From Candidatus Altimarinota bacterium (GTDB lineage Bacteria; Patescibacteriota; Gracilibacteria; UBA1369; LOWO2-01-FULL-3): a DNA stretch of 64,000 bases. The stretch covers positions 1-64,000 of the forward strand of contig JALNWA010000003.1 of the NCBI GenBank assembly GCA_023231115.1, given 5' to 3'. The notes beneath the pieces are model-generated. The model was not told the DNA's origin, ran no database searches, and saw nothing but the letters and a program-made list of their open reading frames with translations. Shown piece after piece: positions 18,049 to 27,500 of the stretch (positions are counted from its first letter, which is position 1; each line of letters opens with the position of its first letter). Made by a program: the position numbers and the translations under genes.

Positions 18049-19239
18049 TTACCACCATCTGTCCTCGTAATCAATGTTCCAATATTCGGTATTTATTGCT
18101 TCATTTTTTATATAATCCAAAGTGTGTTGCGCCGCTCCAATGTCAACTAAAGCCTCATATTGAATATCCAAACATTGTTGTTCCGCGTCTTTCCCTGAAT
18201 AAATTTCTGTCGGGACTGTGGATGATGGATTTTGTGCCAAATAATCGTTGTAAAGTTTTGAGTGGTAAGCGTCGTGAACAATCGTTCCTGCGTACCAAAT
18301 AGTTCCTGCGTCCATTGTAGCTTTTCCGACTTGATATCTTGGTGGATCTTCCCAAACTGACATGCCTGATTGAGTGTCGGCACATTCTATAATTCCTACA
18401 TATTTCACGACCATGTCGTAGTTTGTTTTTGCCTTTTCTTTGAGCAAATCGAGGGCGTCATTTGTTTTTGTTATACAGTCTTCATTACCTTTTATTTTTA
18501 TTGTTGGGGGAGGAACATCATCTGGTAATGTTGAAATACTGTTATATTTTTTATTTCCGTTATCGCTTACAGCTTTCGCGATATAAAGCAGTGCCGCCAT
18601 ATCGCCTCTTGTGATATTTACACTAGGGTTGAAGTCGACCGTGCTAGCGACAGGATCGCCGCCTAAGTTTTTCCAAACATTTGCGCTTGAGTCAAAATCC
18701 AATATGCAAAATTCGTCGGCTACATGTAAATATTTCCAGTACCAAGCTGAAGCGCTTACGCTTGAGTAAGAATCCAGTCTGATTGTGTTGCATGGATTAT
18801 ATGTTGCTCCATCTTCATAAAGATTATTAACATCGAAAAATGCTTCCATCACTATTTTCAAAGCTTCCGCAAAATTTATCGGGTTTTCCGGACGAAAAGT
18901 TCCATTTTCATAGCCTTCAACAATCCCTGTAGAATAAGCCTCTTTTACGTATTTTGCGTACCATGCGTCAGGATAAACGTCTGAGAAAGGAATTCCTAAA
19001 TCTCCATACTCTCTGCCGATTGTTTCGTATAACATTTTCAAAAATTCCGCGCGCGTAATATTTTTTTCAGGTCTGAATGTTCCGTCGGAATACCCTTGGA
19101 CAACGCCTTGTTCCTCCAGCCAATTTATATATTCGCTAAAAGTATCGTTTTTATAATTTGAAACGTCGGAAAAACTTGCAAAAGCTGTGTTTGTCGCAAG
19201 TGTTAATACAGCCAATATCAGTGCTAATATTTTTTTCAT
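18049..19239 (-). CDS. SLH-domain surface protein with HDxxH domain
   Basis: The 396-residue exported protein has a signal peptide (1-21, ending AFA), then SLH repeats at about 22-75, 83-135 and a degenerate third at 162-225, which anchor proteins to wall polymers. The C-terminal domain (about 255-396) has VHDAYHSKLY (His322, His326), then Glu353 in KDAEQQC. This could be a metal site of a zincin-like hydrolase, but the motif is HDxxH, not HExxH. Four Cys may form disulfides. It lies in a leftward run of genes with gaps of 8-12 bp. Confidence 0.85.
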   Translation of the reverse strand: MKKILALILAVLTLATNTAFASFSDVSNYKNDTFSEYINWLEEQGVVQGYSDGTFRPEKNITRAEFLKMLYETIGREYGDLGIPFSDVYPDAWYAKYVKEAYSTGIVEGYENGTFRPENPINFAEALKIVMEAFFDVNNLYEDGATYNPCNTIRLDSYSSVSASAWYWKYLHVADEFCILDFDSSANVWKNLGGDPVASTVDFNPSVNITRGDMAALLYIAKAVSDNGNKKYNSISTLPDDVPPPTIKIKGNEDCITKTNDALDLLKEKAKTNYDMVVKYVGIIECADTQSGMSVWEDPPRYQVGKATMDAGTIWYAGTIVHDAYHSKLYNDYLAQNPSSTVPTEIYSGKDAEQQCLDIQYEALVDIGAAQHTLDYIKNEAINTEYWNIDYEDRWW

Positions 19240-19248
19240 GAGGGTTTT

Positions 19249-19731
19249 TTAATTATGTTTTTCAAAAATTTTCTGTTGTACTTTTTCCGGGAATATTTGT
19301 TTTATGTCCTGAGAATAAAGAAATCCATCTCTCGGAGCTGAGTATGAAAACTTTGTTAAATCATAAAAAGACAATTCATTCGGATATATAATTTTTACTG
19401 GCCCTAACGATCCGCTTAATATTTTTTCGGTTCCATTTTCAATTATATATTCCTTGCAATTTGCCCAAACATACAATGGGAAAAGCTCATTCTCCGGACT
19501 TAAATTTTCAATTTCACAAGAATTTAAACTGCCTTCTTTTGTTTTCCAGCTGAAATGTTTTTGCGTCAAAAGATAATCAGTTACAGCTTTTTCCAATTGA
19601 TTGTTTCCAAAATTTGATAACACCTCGTTTGTGTTTTTTTGTTCGTTAAGTTCAGGATTACCTTTTAATATTATTTGAAAAACAAGAAAAGAAATGCCGA
19701 GGAAAAGAATTAGGGTTAATATTTTTTTCAT
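19249..19731 (-). CDS. Small exported or membrane-anchored hypothetical protein
   Basis: The 160 residues begin with one hydrophobic helix (MKKILTLILFLGISFLVFQII), a signal anchor or signal peptide. A soluble domain with two Cys (SCEIENL, WANCKEY) follows. No family is recognised. It lies 9 bp upstream of the SLH gene on the same strand and may be a partner of it. Confidence 0.75.
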   Translation of the reverse strand: MKKILTLILFLGISFLVFQIILKGNPELNEQKNTNEVLSNFGNNQLEKAVTDYLLTQKHFSWKTKEGSLNSCEIENLSPENELFPLYVWANCKEYIIENGTEKILSGSLGPVKIIYPNELSFYDLTKFSYSAPRDGFLYSQDIKQIFPEKVQQKIFEKHN

Positions 19732-19739
19732 GAGAAGTT

Positions 19740-20162
19740 TTAAAATTCTAAAAAATTCAGATTAAATTCTTCATCAAGTTTTCTTGTAAAAATATAGTCC
19801 GTCATTTGGATAACTATTTCGCATGTAATTGCTATATTTGCCGAGCCAAGATGGCCACCGAATGTATTATAGTCCGCATCGCCTAACATAATGTGGACAT
19901 GTGGAAATGGCTTACCGTCAACCAAAGAAATGTTTCCATTTAGAGAAATGATTTCGAAATTCTTACTGGTAAACTTTTTTGAAATATATTTTTCCTGTTC
20001 CGGATCATAATATTTTACCGAAACATCATCTGTTCCTCCGACACCGGAAATTGAACCCGATTTGATGTCATTATCTTCGCAAAACTTCGTAAGCGATGTA
20101 ATTATTTCTTCGCCTTTCTCAAGCCTGAGAATATATCCGTTAGTGAGTTTTTTTGATTTCAT
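19740..20162 (-). CDS. PPC/DUF296-domain protein
   Basis: The 140 residues are a single PPC (DUF296) domain, found in plant AT-hook proteins and in bacterial stand-alone proteins of unknown role. Family hallmarks are the N-terminal YILRLEKGEEI, the central SISGVGG and the metal-site-like PHVHIMLGDADYNTFGGHL. The ATG overlaps the DUF2177 stop by 4 bp (ATGA), which implies translational coupling. Confidence 0.88.
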   Translation of the reverse strand: MKSKKLTNGYILRLEKGEEIITSLTKFCEDNDIKSGSISGVGGTDDVSVKYYDPEQEKYISKKFTSKNFEIISLNGNISLVDGKPFPHVHIMLGDADYNTFGGHLGSANIAITCEIVIQMTDYIFTRKLDEEFNLNFLEF

Positions 20163-20554
20163 AGAGTTTTACTTGCGATGAAATATGTTACGGTAGAAAC
20201 AGAAGCGGCCAATAATGCGCCCCATGCTAAATCAACAATGGTTACTAAAATCGGCCAATCTTTAATTGTTGCAAGATTTGTAAGGTCGTATGTTGCGTAT
20301 GAAATAAGGCCAAAGAGTGCTCCAAATAAAACTGCATGAACCCATGAACCTTTCTCGATTGCTGGAGCAATAACAAAAAGCACGAGTCCAACAATAAACA
20401 AGAGATAAAAAATAATAGCCGCCACCCAATTAACGGTGGGAGTCATCAAAAAACCTATTTGATTTCGATAGAAGTTTTTCGCAATAAGTCCCAGCCAAAC
20501 CATATCTATGGCAAAAAAAACCGGCAACGCAATTAGATAAAGTTTTATAAACAT
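20159..20554 (-). CDS. DUF2177 membrane protein
   Basis: The 131 residues form four membrane helices and match DUF2177 (KLYLIALPVFFAIDMVWLGLI at the start, GALFGLISYATYDLTNLATI in helix 3). Function is unknown. The ATG at 20554 is preferred because family similarity starts with MFIKLYLIA and it avoids overlapping the upstream SOUL gene; an ATG at 20593 gives 13 more residues. Confidence 0.88.
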   Translation of the reverse strand: MFIKLYLIALPVFFAIDMVWLGLIAKNFYRNQIGFLMTPTVNWVAAIIFYLLFIVGLVLFVIAPAIEKGSWVHAVLFGALFGLISYATYDLTNLATIKDWPILVTIVDLAWGALLAASVSTVTYFIASKTL

Positions 20555-20564
20555 AAATACAAGA

Positions 20565-21212
20565 TTAATTAATAATTTCCACCAAAACCTCATTACGAGT
20601 CATCCATGGTGGAGTCCATGGCGCGTTGTATCCAGCATATGCTGTATTTCCTTGTGTCACTACTCCATCACGATTAAGTGCTGAAAGCAATTTTTCTTGC
20701 ATCTTTTTTACTCGTGCCTCTGAGCGATACCATGAGAACTTCATTACGGCATATTTCTTTAAAGGAATCATCACGATTTCAACTCTTGGATCATTTGGAA
20801 TTGGTAAAGTTTCCATAGTATAAGATCTAGGCATACTAAAAGATATAATCTGCGAATCGCCCTCGGGAGTCGCAATTACCGGAGCCGTCATTGGTATACT
20901 TTCTGAGTTTTCATCACTCTTTTGCGCGACCACCGGAGCCGTCATGGGGATACTTTCTTTTTTTGTATTCCCACCAAAAATATATCCTGCCACAATACTA
21001 AAACCCTCACTCATTGATTCTCCATAAGACCCCTTTACGGTTGTCTGTGCCACAATATGCGCGGGATATTCTCGTATCTCATATCCATCCATTTCCTTCA
21101 CTACTTTATAATCCAATTGCTCAACGCGAGAACCAAAAAATCCCCAAAGAGACCAAAGCCCGAGAATTAATATGAGAGCTATAAGCGTATTAATCATAGT
21201 TTTTTTATGCAT
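20565..21212 (-). CDS. SOUL-family heme-binding protein, membrane-anchored
   Basis: The 215 residues start with a membrane anchor (about 7-26), followed by a SOUL domain: YEIREYPAHIVAQT, the duplicated SIPMTAPV motif, and PWTPPWMTRNEV at the C-terminus. SOUL proteins bind heme or related tetrapyrroles. It leads a run SOUL-DUF2177-PPC with overlaps or short gaps. ATG at 21212; another ATG at 21197 is possible. Confidence 0.92.
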   Translation of the reverse strand: MHKKTMINTLIALILILGLWSLWGFFGSRVEQLDYKVVKEMDGYEIREYPAHIVAQTTVKGSYGESMSEGFSIVAGYIFGGNTKKESIPMTAPVVAQKSDENSESIPMTAPVIATPEGDSQIISFSMPRSYTMETLPIPNDPRVEIVMIPLKKYAVMKFSWYRSEARVKKMQEKLLSALNRDGVVTQGNTAYAGYNAPWTPPWMTRNEVLVEIIN

Positions 21213-21280
21213 ATTGTATTTAGTGGTTTTATTTTATTTTAGGGTATCAAAAAGAATCCTGTTTGGCAAAAATAAACTTA

Positions 21281-21341
21281 TTTAAAATGGCGGAGAGACT
21301 GGGATTTACCCCTCCGGGGCATAAACTTCTCATCCCAGACT
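21281..21341. repeat. Rearranged partial copy of tRNA-Ser(TGA)
   Basis: Bases 21281-21306 are an exact 26-bp copy of 21381-21406, which is the encoded CCA plus the acceptor and T-stem 3' end of the neighbouring tRNA, 100 bp apart. The segment then turns back: 21317-21341 resembles the variable arm and T-arm in the opposite orientation, making an imperfect palindrome centred on CCCC-TCC-GGGG. There is no anticodon or D-arm, so it is not a tRNA gene. Confidence 0.7.
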
Positions 21342-21352
21342 ATCATAATTTT

Positions 21353-21383
21353 AAAAAATCTATACCTTCGGTATAGTTTTTTT
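21353..21383 (-). terminator. Intrinsic terminator after tRNA-Ser(TGA)
   Basis: CTATACC (21360-21366) pairs with GGTATAG (21370-21376) around a 3-nt loop. A-run and T-run flank the stem on the two sides, so it can work in both directions. It directly follows the tRNA 3' end. Confidence 0.85.
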
Positions 21384-21387
21384 AAAA

Positions 21388-21477
21388 TGGCGGAGAGACT
21401 GGGATTCGAACCCAGGAGGAGCTTACGCCCCTAGCGGTTTTCAAGACCGTCGCTTTCGACCGCTCAGCCATCTCTCC
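21388..21477 (-). tRNA. tRNA-Ser (anticodon TGA), CCA encoded
   Basis: The minus strand gives a class II tRNA: acceptor GGAGAGA/TCTCTCC, discriminator G, encoded CCA. The anticodon loop is CTTGAAA (anticodon TGA), followed by a long variable arm and T-arm GGGTTCGAATCCC. It reads UCN codons. A 14-bp palindrome TCGCAAATTTGCGA (21492-21505) lies just upstream. The rest of 21478-21564 holds nothing else recognisable. Confidence 0.96.
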
Positions 21478-21564
21478 GCGGTTCGCCAACATCGCAAATT
21501 TGCGACTTAAGCGCGCGAATTATATTACATCTATTCTATCACCGCAACCCAAAGTAAGGCTATC

Positions 21565-24500
21565 TTATTGAAGTTCTTTTATCTTAATTACAATTTTGGA
21601 GATTTCCGCGCGGGTGATTGTGCCTAACGGATCAAATTTGTTTTCCGCTTTACCTTGAATTATTCCCTTAGAATAGGCGTAATTTACATATTGAGCTGTT
21701 TCACTTTTTTGCGAAATATCCGTGAATGGCGCCGCCTCCGCAGGACCTTGTTTATCGGCCATTTTCAACAACATTACCAATGCATCGATGCGAGTAATCG
21801 GTTCGTCCGGACGAAATTTGGTTCCTGAAACAATAAATCCTTCTTTTTTGGCTTTGCTTATATAAGGTAAATACCATCCTTGAGGATCTAAATCTGTAAA
21901 TCCTGAACTAAAATCGTCAGCATCAAGTTGGTATCCATAAGTTAAAAGACCTATTTTTACCGCTTCCGCTCTGGTTAAATTCCCTTCCGGCACAAATTTA
22001 TTTGGCTCACGACCTTGGATAACCCCAAGTTCATAAAGTTGAGTCACAAAATCATAAGCCCAGTGTCCGATAATATCTGTGAATGTATTTTTGGATGTAC
22101 TTGTCGCAACGTAAACAGACAGATGGCTTATCTCAGCCGAAATAAACTTTCCATCTGCAGAAGTTTTTCCTCCGTCTCCCACCATTTCGTATGCGTTTAA
22201 TCTTTCATTATATGAATAAATTTTGACATTATTTGCATCCAAATCTTCAGATATCGGCAGAGTTATAGTAATTTTTTTATCAAAAAATATGTCTTCATCT
22301 AAACCTACTATAATTGCATTTGAATAGTTTAATCCTTCCGGCAAAGGTTTTGGTAATTCACTTTCTTGCAATATTGTTGGCACAGGAATAGTCCCAACAA
22401 ATGGCTTGCCGTCAACAAAAGTCAAAGTTGTCTCGGCTGGTATTAAAATACTGGCATTTATTTTTGTATTAACAATTAATGTCGGATGTAAAACGGTTGA
22501 GTTGGCATCGTCAGCTCTGAATGTAAGTCCGTTTTTTGCAATTATTAAATTTGTGGAATTTTCGACACCACTTTTTGCAGCAACTGTTCTTGAAGAACTT
22601 GAAGAACTTGAAGAACTTGAAGAACTTGATGTACTTACACCACCGCCACAACCGCTTGTAGAAGCGCTGGCTGTGCCAAAATCGGTAGTGACAAGGCTCT
22701 CTCCATTTACTCCATATACTTTAAATGTATAAGATGTTCCGCATGAAAGTCCGCTGTATGTGTAGGAAGAAGATTGTCCTGTTACGGCAGAATCAGAGTC
22801 CTTTACTACATTGTATGAACTTGCGGTTCCTCCGCTCCAATTCAAGGAAATAGCGGTGGTCGTGACACTGGAGGAAACTGAAGTAGGTGCGACCGCCAAA
22901 GTATATTTTCCTGTTGCGGTTGTTGAATAGGCGGAATTACTTATTCCGTTTGTGGAAGCCACTCTAAACCAATATTGTGTGTTCGCTGATAAGCCCGTAA
23001 CTGCTGTGGAAATCACATTAGCTGATGTTGTGGTGAAATTTGTAAAAGTATTGCCATCTGTTGATTTTTCTACTAAGAAACCTGTTTCATTGTCTGAATT
23101 GTCTGTCCATGTCACTGTTATTTGTGCGGCTTGAATTCCGCTGACGGCGATGCCCGTTGGAGCTATTACTTCGTCTTGTCCGAATAATCCGAAGTCTGAA
23201 AAATTTGAAGTTTGGCAAGAAACTTTATTTGCTACCGTATCAACTGAACAATTTGAAAGTTGGACCCACGCTGTTCCATTCCATCTGTATATTTTTAGAC
23301 CACTTTCAATTAAATCTGCGACCTCTTCGGTACTATAATAAATATCAACTGTTATCGGGATATCAAATGATGTGATTGACGTAGAAACGCCTGACAAAGC
23401 CTTTAATTCGTAAATGTGTGAACCAAGAAGAGAATATGTACTTGGTACCCCTGTCGTTGCTATTACTGCAACATCATCAACTTTTTTTATTTGGAAATTT
23501 GCATCCGCGCCTGCGGAGCCACTTAGAATTGTTAGTGCCAATCCTGTTCCGCCAGTTATTAATTCGACTGTGCCACCGACACCGTTTGTGATTGTCGAAT
23601 TTGTTTCACTTTCAACTACGGCGGATCCGGAACATCCTGATGTTGTGAATGTTGAATCAGAACTTGTCCCTGCGTTTCTAGCAAAGTCTTTTGAACGAAC
23701 ACGATAGTGGTAAGTTGTACATGCTATCAAGTTTGATAATGATGCTGAATGACTTGTCACGCGCGTCGTTGTGTCCGCTTCTGTTGTTGAAGTTCCATAA
23801 GCATTTGTAAATCCATAATCAACAATTGTTGATGAGGCTTCGCCTGTTGTCCAAACAAATGATGCAGTTGTTGAACCAATTGTTGAAGTAACACCTGAAA
23901 CTACAGGTACTGCTATATCTGTAGTTATATCTTTTCCAAAATGAACAGTCCAATTATATAAAATATTTCCTGAAAGTGCAGTCGTCGTATCGCTATCACG
24001 CAAATTTCCGGCCGCCGAACCTGCATTTTGAGGCCCTGGATTTGACCCTGCGGTTCCAGTATATGCGTATCTAAGTTGTTGGCTTGAACCTGTTGGAGTA
24101 GCGCTTAATGTCACTTTTACCGTGTCGGTTCCCTCCAATTCAACACTGCTGATGCTTGCAGAAGAAGTGCTGTCTGAATATTCAAAACCGTAATTTGTAC
24201 GCGCAGAAACTATCGTTGTATCGAAAACCAACGGAGCGACCGGCACATTAAATTGTGCATAAATTGTGTTTCCACTGCGTTCAATTCTGCTTGGACTAAG
24301 TGGCGTCCAAGTCGCTCTATCGACAGCCACTTTTTTTATTACTTTTCCAAAATATTCTCCCATCATTCTGTATCCTTGATTCGTCAAATGCACATTGTCG
24401 ACGTATGGATATTGATATTTAGGACCGACTAAAATTATTTTCCCCGGATTGTTTTCTGCGGCCGCAAGCTGTGCCAACGGCATTCCGCTTGTTGCCATGT

Positions 24501-27500
24501 TATTCCCTGTTTGGGAACTCATTTGGTCCGTATAAAGTGGAATTGTTCCAACCTGTCCTGTAATTGCTTTTACATCTGTTTCATAATCGATTTGCCATTG
24601 CCGTAGCCAACCTTCATAAGATGCAGTCCCTCCACTTATTGAGTCTCCTTCTCCGTGAACGACTGTTACCCCAATTACTCTATATGGCGTTCCCAAAATC
24701 GTTGCCGCGGCCTTTGCTTTTGTAACTTGATCCATTCCATTTGCATAAGGTGCAGTTCCTTGTTTTAGTCCAATGTATCCTGTTGCAGAAACTCCATGGT
24801 TGGAAACAGCCACTTGATAATTATTACCGGCTATCAAATTTGTAATTATATTTGCCATAGCACTACCCATTGTTTCTACTGAAGTTTCTACCAATGGAAC
24901 CAGAGAAGTTCCACTAAGCATTAAATTGCTATATGGCTGTGTTGAGGAAAGGACAGGACTTCCGTTTAATCCTACGGCCAAACTTTGTCCAGTAGAAAGA
25001 AGATGATTTATATAATTCATTTCCACTCCAATCGGACCGATTGCAGAACTCAAAGTCGGAGTACCCGTTGTTGGTGAAACTGTAGATACCGCTGTAACTT
25101 CAAATTTGATATATTTTCCTGAATCAGCCGGACCTAAAACATATGTAGCAGATGTTGCTCCTGCAATTGCAGAGTATGTTCCTCCTGATGAATCCGCACG
25201 CAACCACCTAAATGTAGTTGTGCCTTCTGCATTAGCATTTGGATCTACATAACTATATGTCCCAGATAATTGTTCGTATAAAGTTTGAAATCCTGAAGTT
25301 GAAATACTTGTTGCTGTTGGTGCCGCTGCAGTGACTAAAACCGGTGTTGACAGAACTATTTCAGACGGACCTGATGTTCCAAAACCATTTGTTGCAGTAA
25401 TTTTAAAAGAATATTGTAATCCGTTTGTAAGACCGGTAACTATTGTTGATGTATCTGTTGAAATACCATCATTGAATGCTACATAAGAATCGGATCCTTT
25501 TTTATATTGGATAGTATAATCTGTTACATCCGATCCATTATCTTCCGAGGCCGTCCAGCTAAGAGAAACTCGCCATTCACCCACTGTTGCGACTACGTTT
25601 GTTGGCGGATTTGGTGCTGCCAAATCAGGCGTAGCCGATGAAGAATCCGAAGGATATCCTGTTCCAACACTGTTAACCGCAAAAACTCTAAAGTCGTATG
25701 CAGTTAAATTTGTTAATCCTGTAACGGTGGCCCTTGTGCTAACCGAAGTTCCATCATTAAATGTTGACCAAGAAAGGGCACTGGAAAGTTTATATTCAAC
25801 TATGTAATCGGAGATAACCGCTGATCCGTCGTCCGCAGGCGTGTCCCAAAGAACTGTCGCCTGAGTGTCTCCCGGATAAATTGTTGTTATTGTCGGTGCA
25901 TTCGGTGCAGATAATGAATTATAGATAATGAAGTTATCTGCAATCAATGCTCCAGTATCGAACGTGCCGCTAAAATTTACATTCTTATTGTTAATTGTAT
26001 TTGGAGCCTGTTCTGCAGTCAATGTTCCTCCCGGTGTCACGGCGTTATCCAAATATGCTTCCGCCCCACCGTCAGCTTTTATAACAAGTTTTACATGTGT
26101 CGCAACATCGTTTGTGCATGTTGCGCCTGTAACACCTGTGGAGATTGATGTTCCTCCTTTAAGCAATATCCACCCTCCGGAATTACGAATTAGGGCTATT
26201 GATTCTGCAGGAAGGCCTCCCCAAGCACTATAATAAATACCTCCACGCTGTGAACAATCCGTGAAAGTAACATCTGCTTCAATAACCAAATCCGCTGAAG
26301 CACGATCATATGTATTTACCGAACTTATTCCTCGAGTCATGTGTAACAAATAGTGCGTACCTGTTACTGAAATATTTCCATTTTGAACAACTTTAGTGCC
26401 TTCAGTATCGTATTCCGTCCATTTACTTGTGGCTATTGTCGTGCCTGTAAAATTATCATATAGTAAGCCTATTGCTCCGACTGCTGAACTTGATTGTGCC
26501 GTACCCGGAGTAGGTGCTGAAACTGAAGCCGGAGTTACTTTAAATTTTATATATTTATTTAAATCGGCATTTGTCAAAATATATGTTGAACTCGTTGCTC
26601 CCCGTATGTCCTTATACGTTCCCCCAGAAGTGTCCGATCTTTGCCATTGGAATATTGAAGTACCTTCTGCGTTTCCATTTACGTCCGAATATACATAGGA
26701 GCCGGTTAGTGTGCTTCCAACCGTTTGCTCTCCGGAAACTGCAACCGATGAGGCTTGAGGTACTGTTGGTGTGCCACTCACAGGCAAGCCGGTTGTTGTT
26801 TCAGAAGGGGCACTTGTTCCTTGTCCATTTACTGCTGAAACTCGGAACGTGTAGGTTAGCCCGTTTGTTAAACCCGTCACTGTTATTGAAGTTAGCACGG
26901 AAGCATCGTGAGTAAATGCCGCATATTCATCTGTTCCTTTTTTATATTCAATTGTGTAATCCGTGATTGCCGAACCTCCAATCTCACTTGGGGCTGTCCA
27001 CGTTAAAGAGGCTTGAGCATCCCCTCCGGTTGCAGACAATGCTGTTGGTTGATTTGTCACTGTTGCGGCAGGTGTTGCTGAAGCTGTCGCCGCGTCACCT
27101 GTTTTATCTGAATTTATTGCTCCCACTCTGAAGTCATAAGCCGTACCATTTGCGAGACCTGTTATTGTCGCAGTTGTCTCCACTGAAGCGTCATGAACAA
27201 AGGTTGTCCACGCAGAAGCCGCAGAAGTTTTATATTCTATCAAATAGTCTGTAATTGCAGAGGATCCCACGCTTCCAGGTGCTGTCCAGCTGAGCGCCAC
27301 TTGTCCATTTTGTCCTGTTGCAGAAAAAGCGGTAGGCGCTCCAGGTGCAGAGAATGAATTATAGACAAGGAAGTTGTCAGCAATCAATGCCGCCGTGTCA
27401 TAGGTGCCACTAAAATTTACATTTTTGTTGTTGATTGTGTTTGGAGCCTGTTCTGCGGTCAAGGTTCCTCCCGGCGTCACGGCGTTATCCAAATATGCTT

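Noticed and set aside
17479..18060. Manganese riboswitch upstream of mntP
   Set aside because: Only 12 bp separate mntP from the preceding co-directional gene, leaving no room for one.
21288..21348. A third tRNA gene beside tRNA-Ser(TGA)
   Set aside because: Only the 3' end and rearranged arm sequences are present; no anticodon loop or D-arm can be found.
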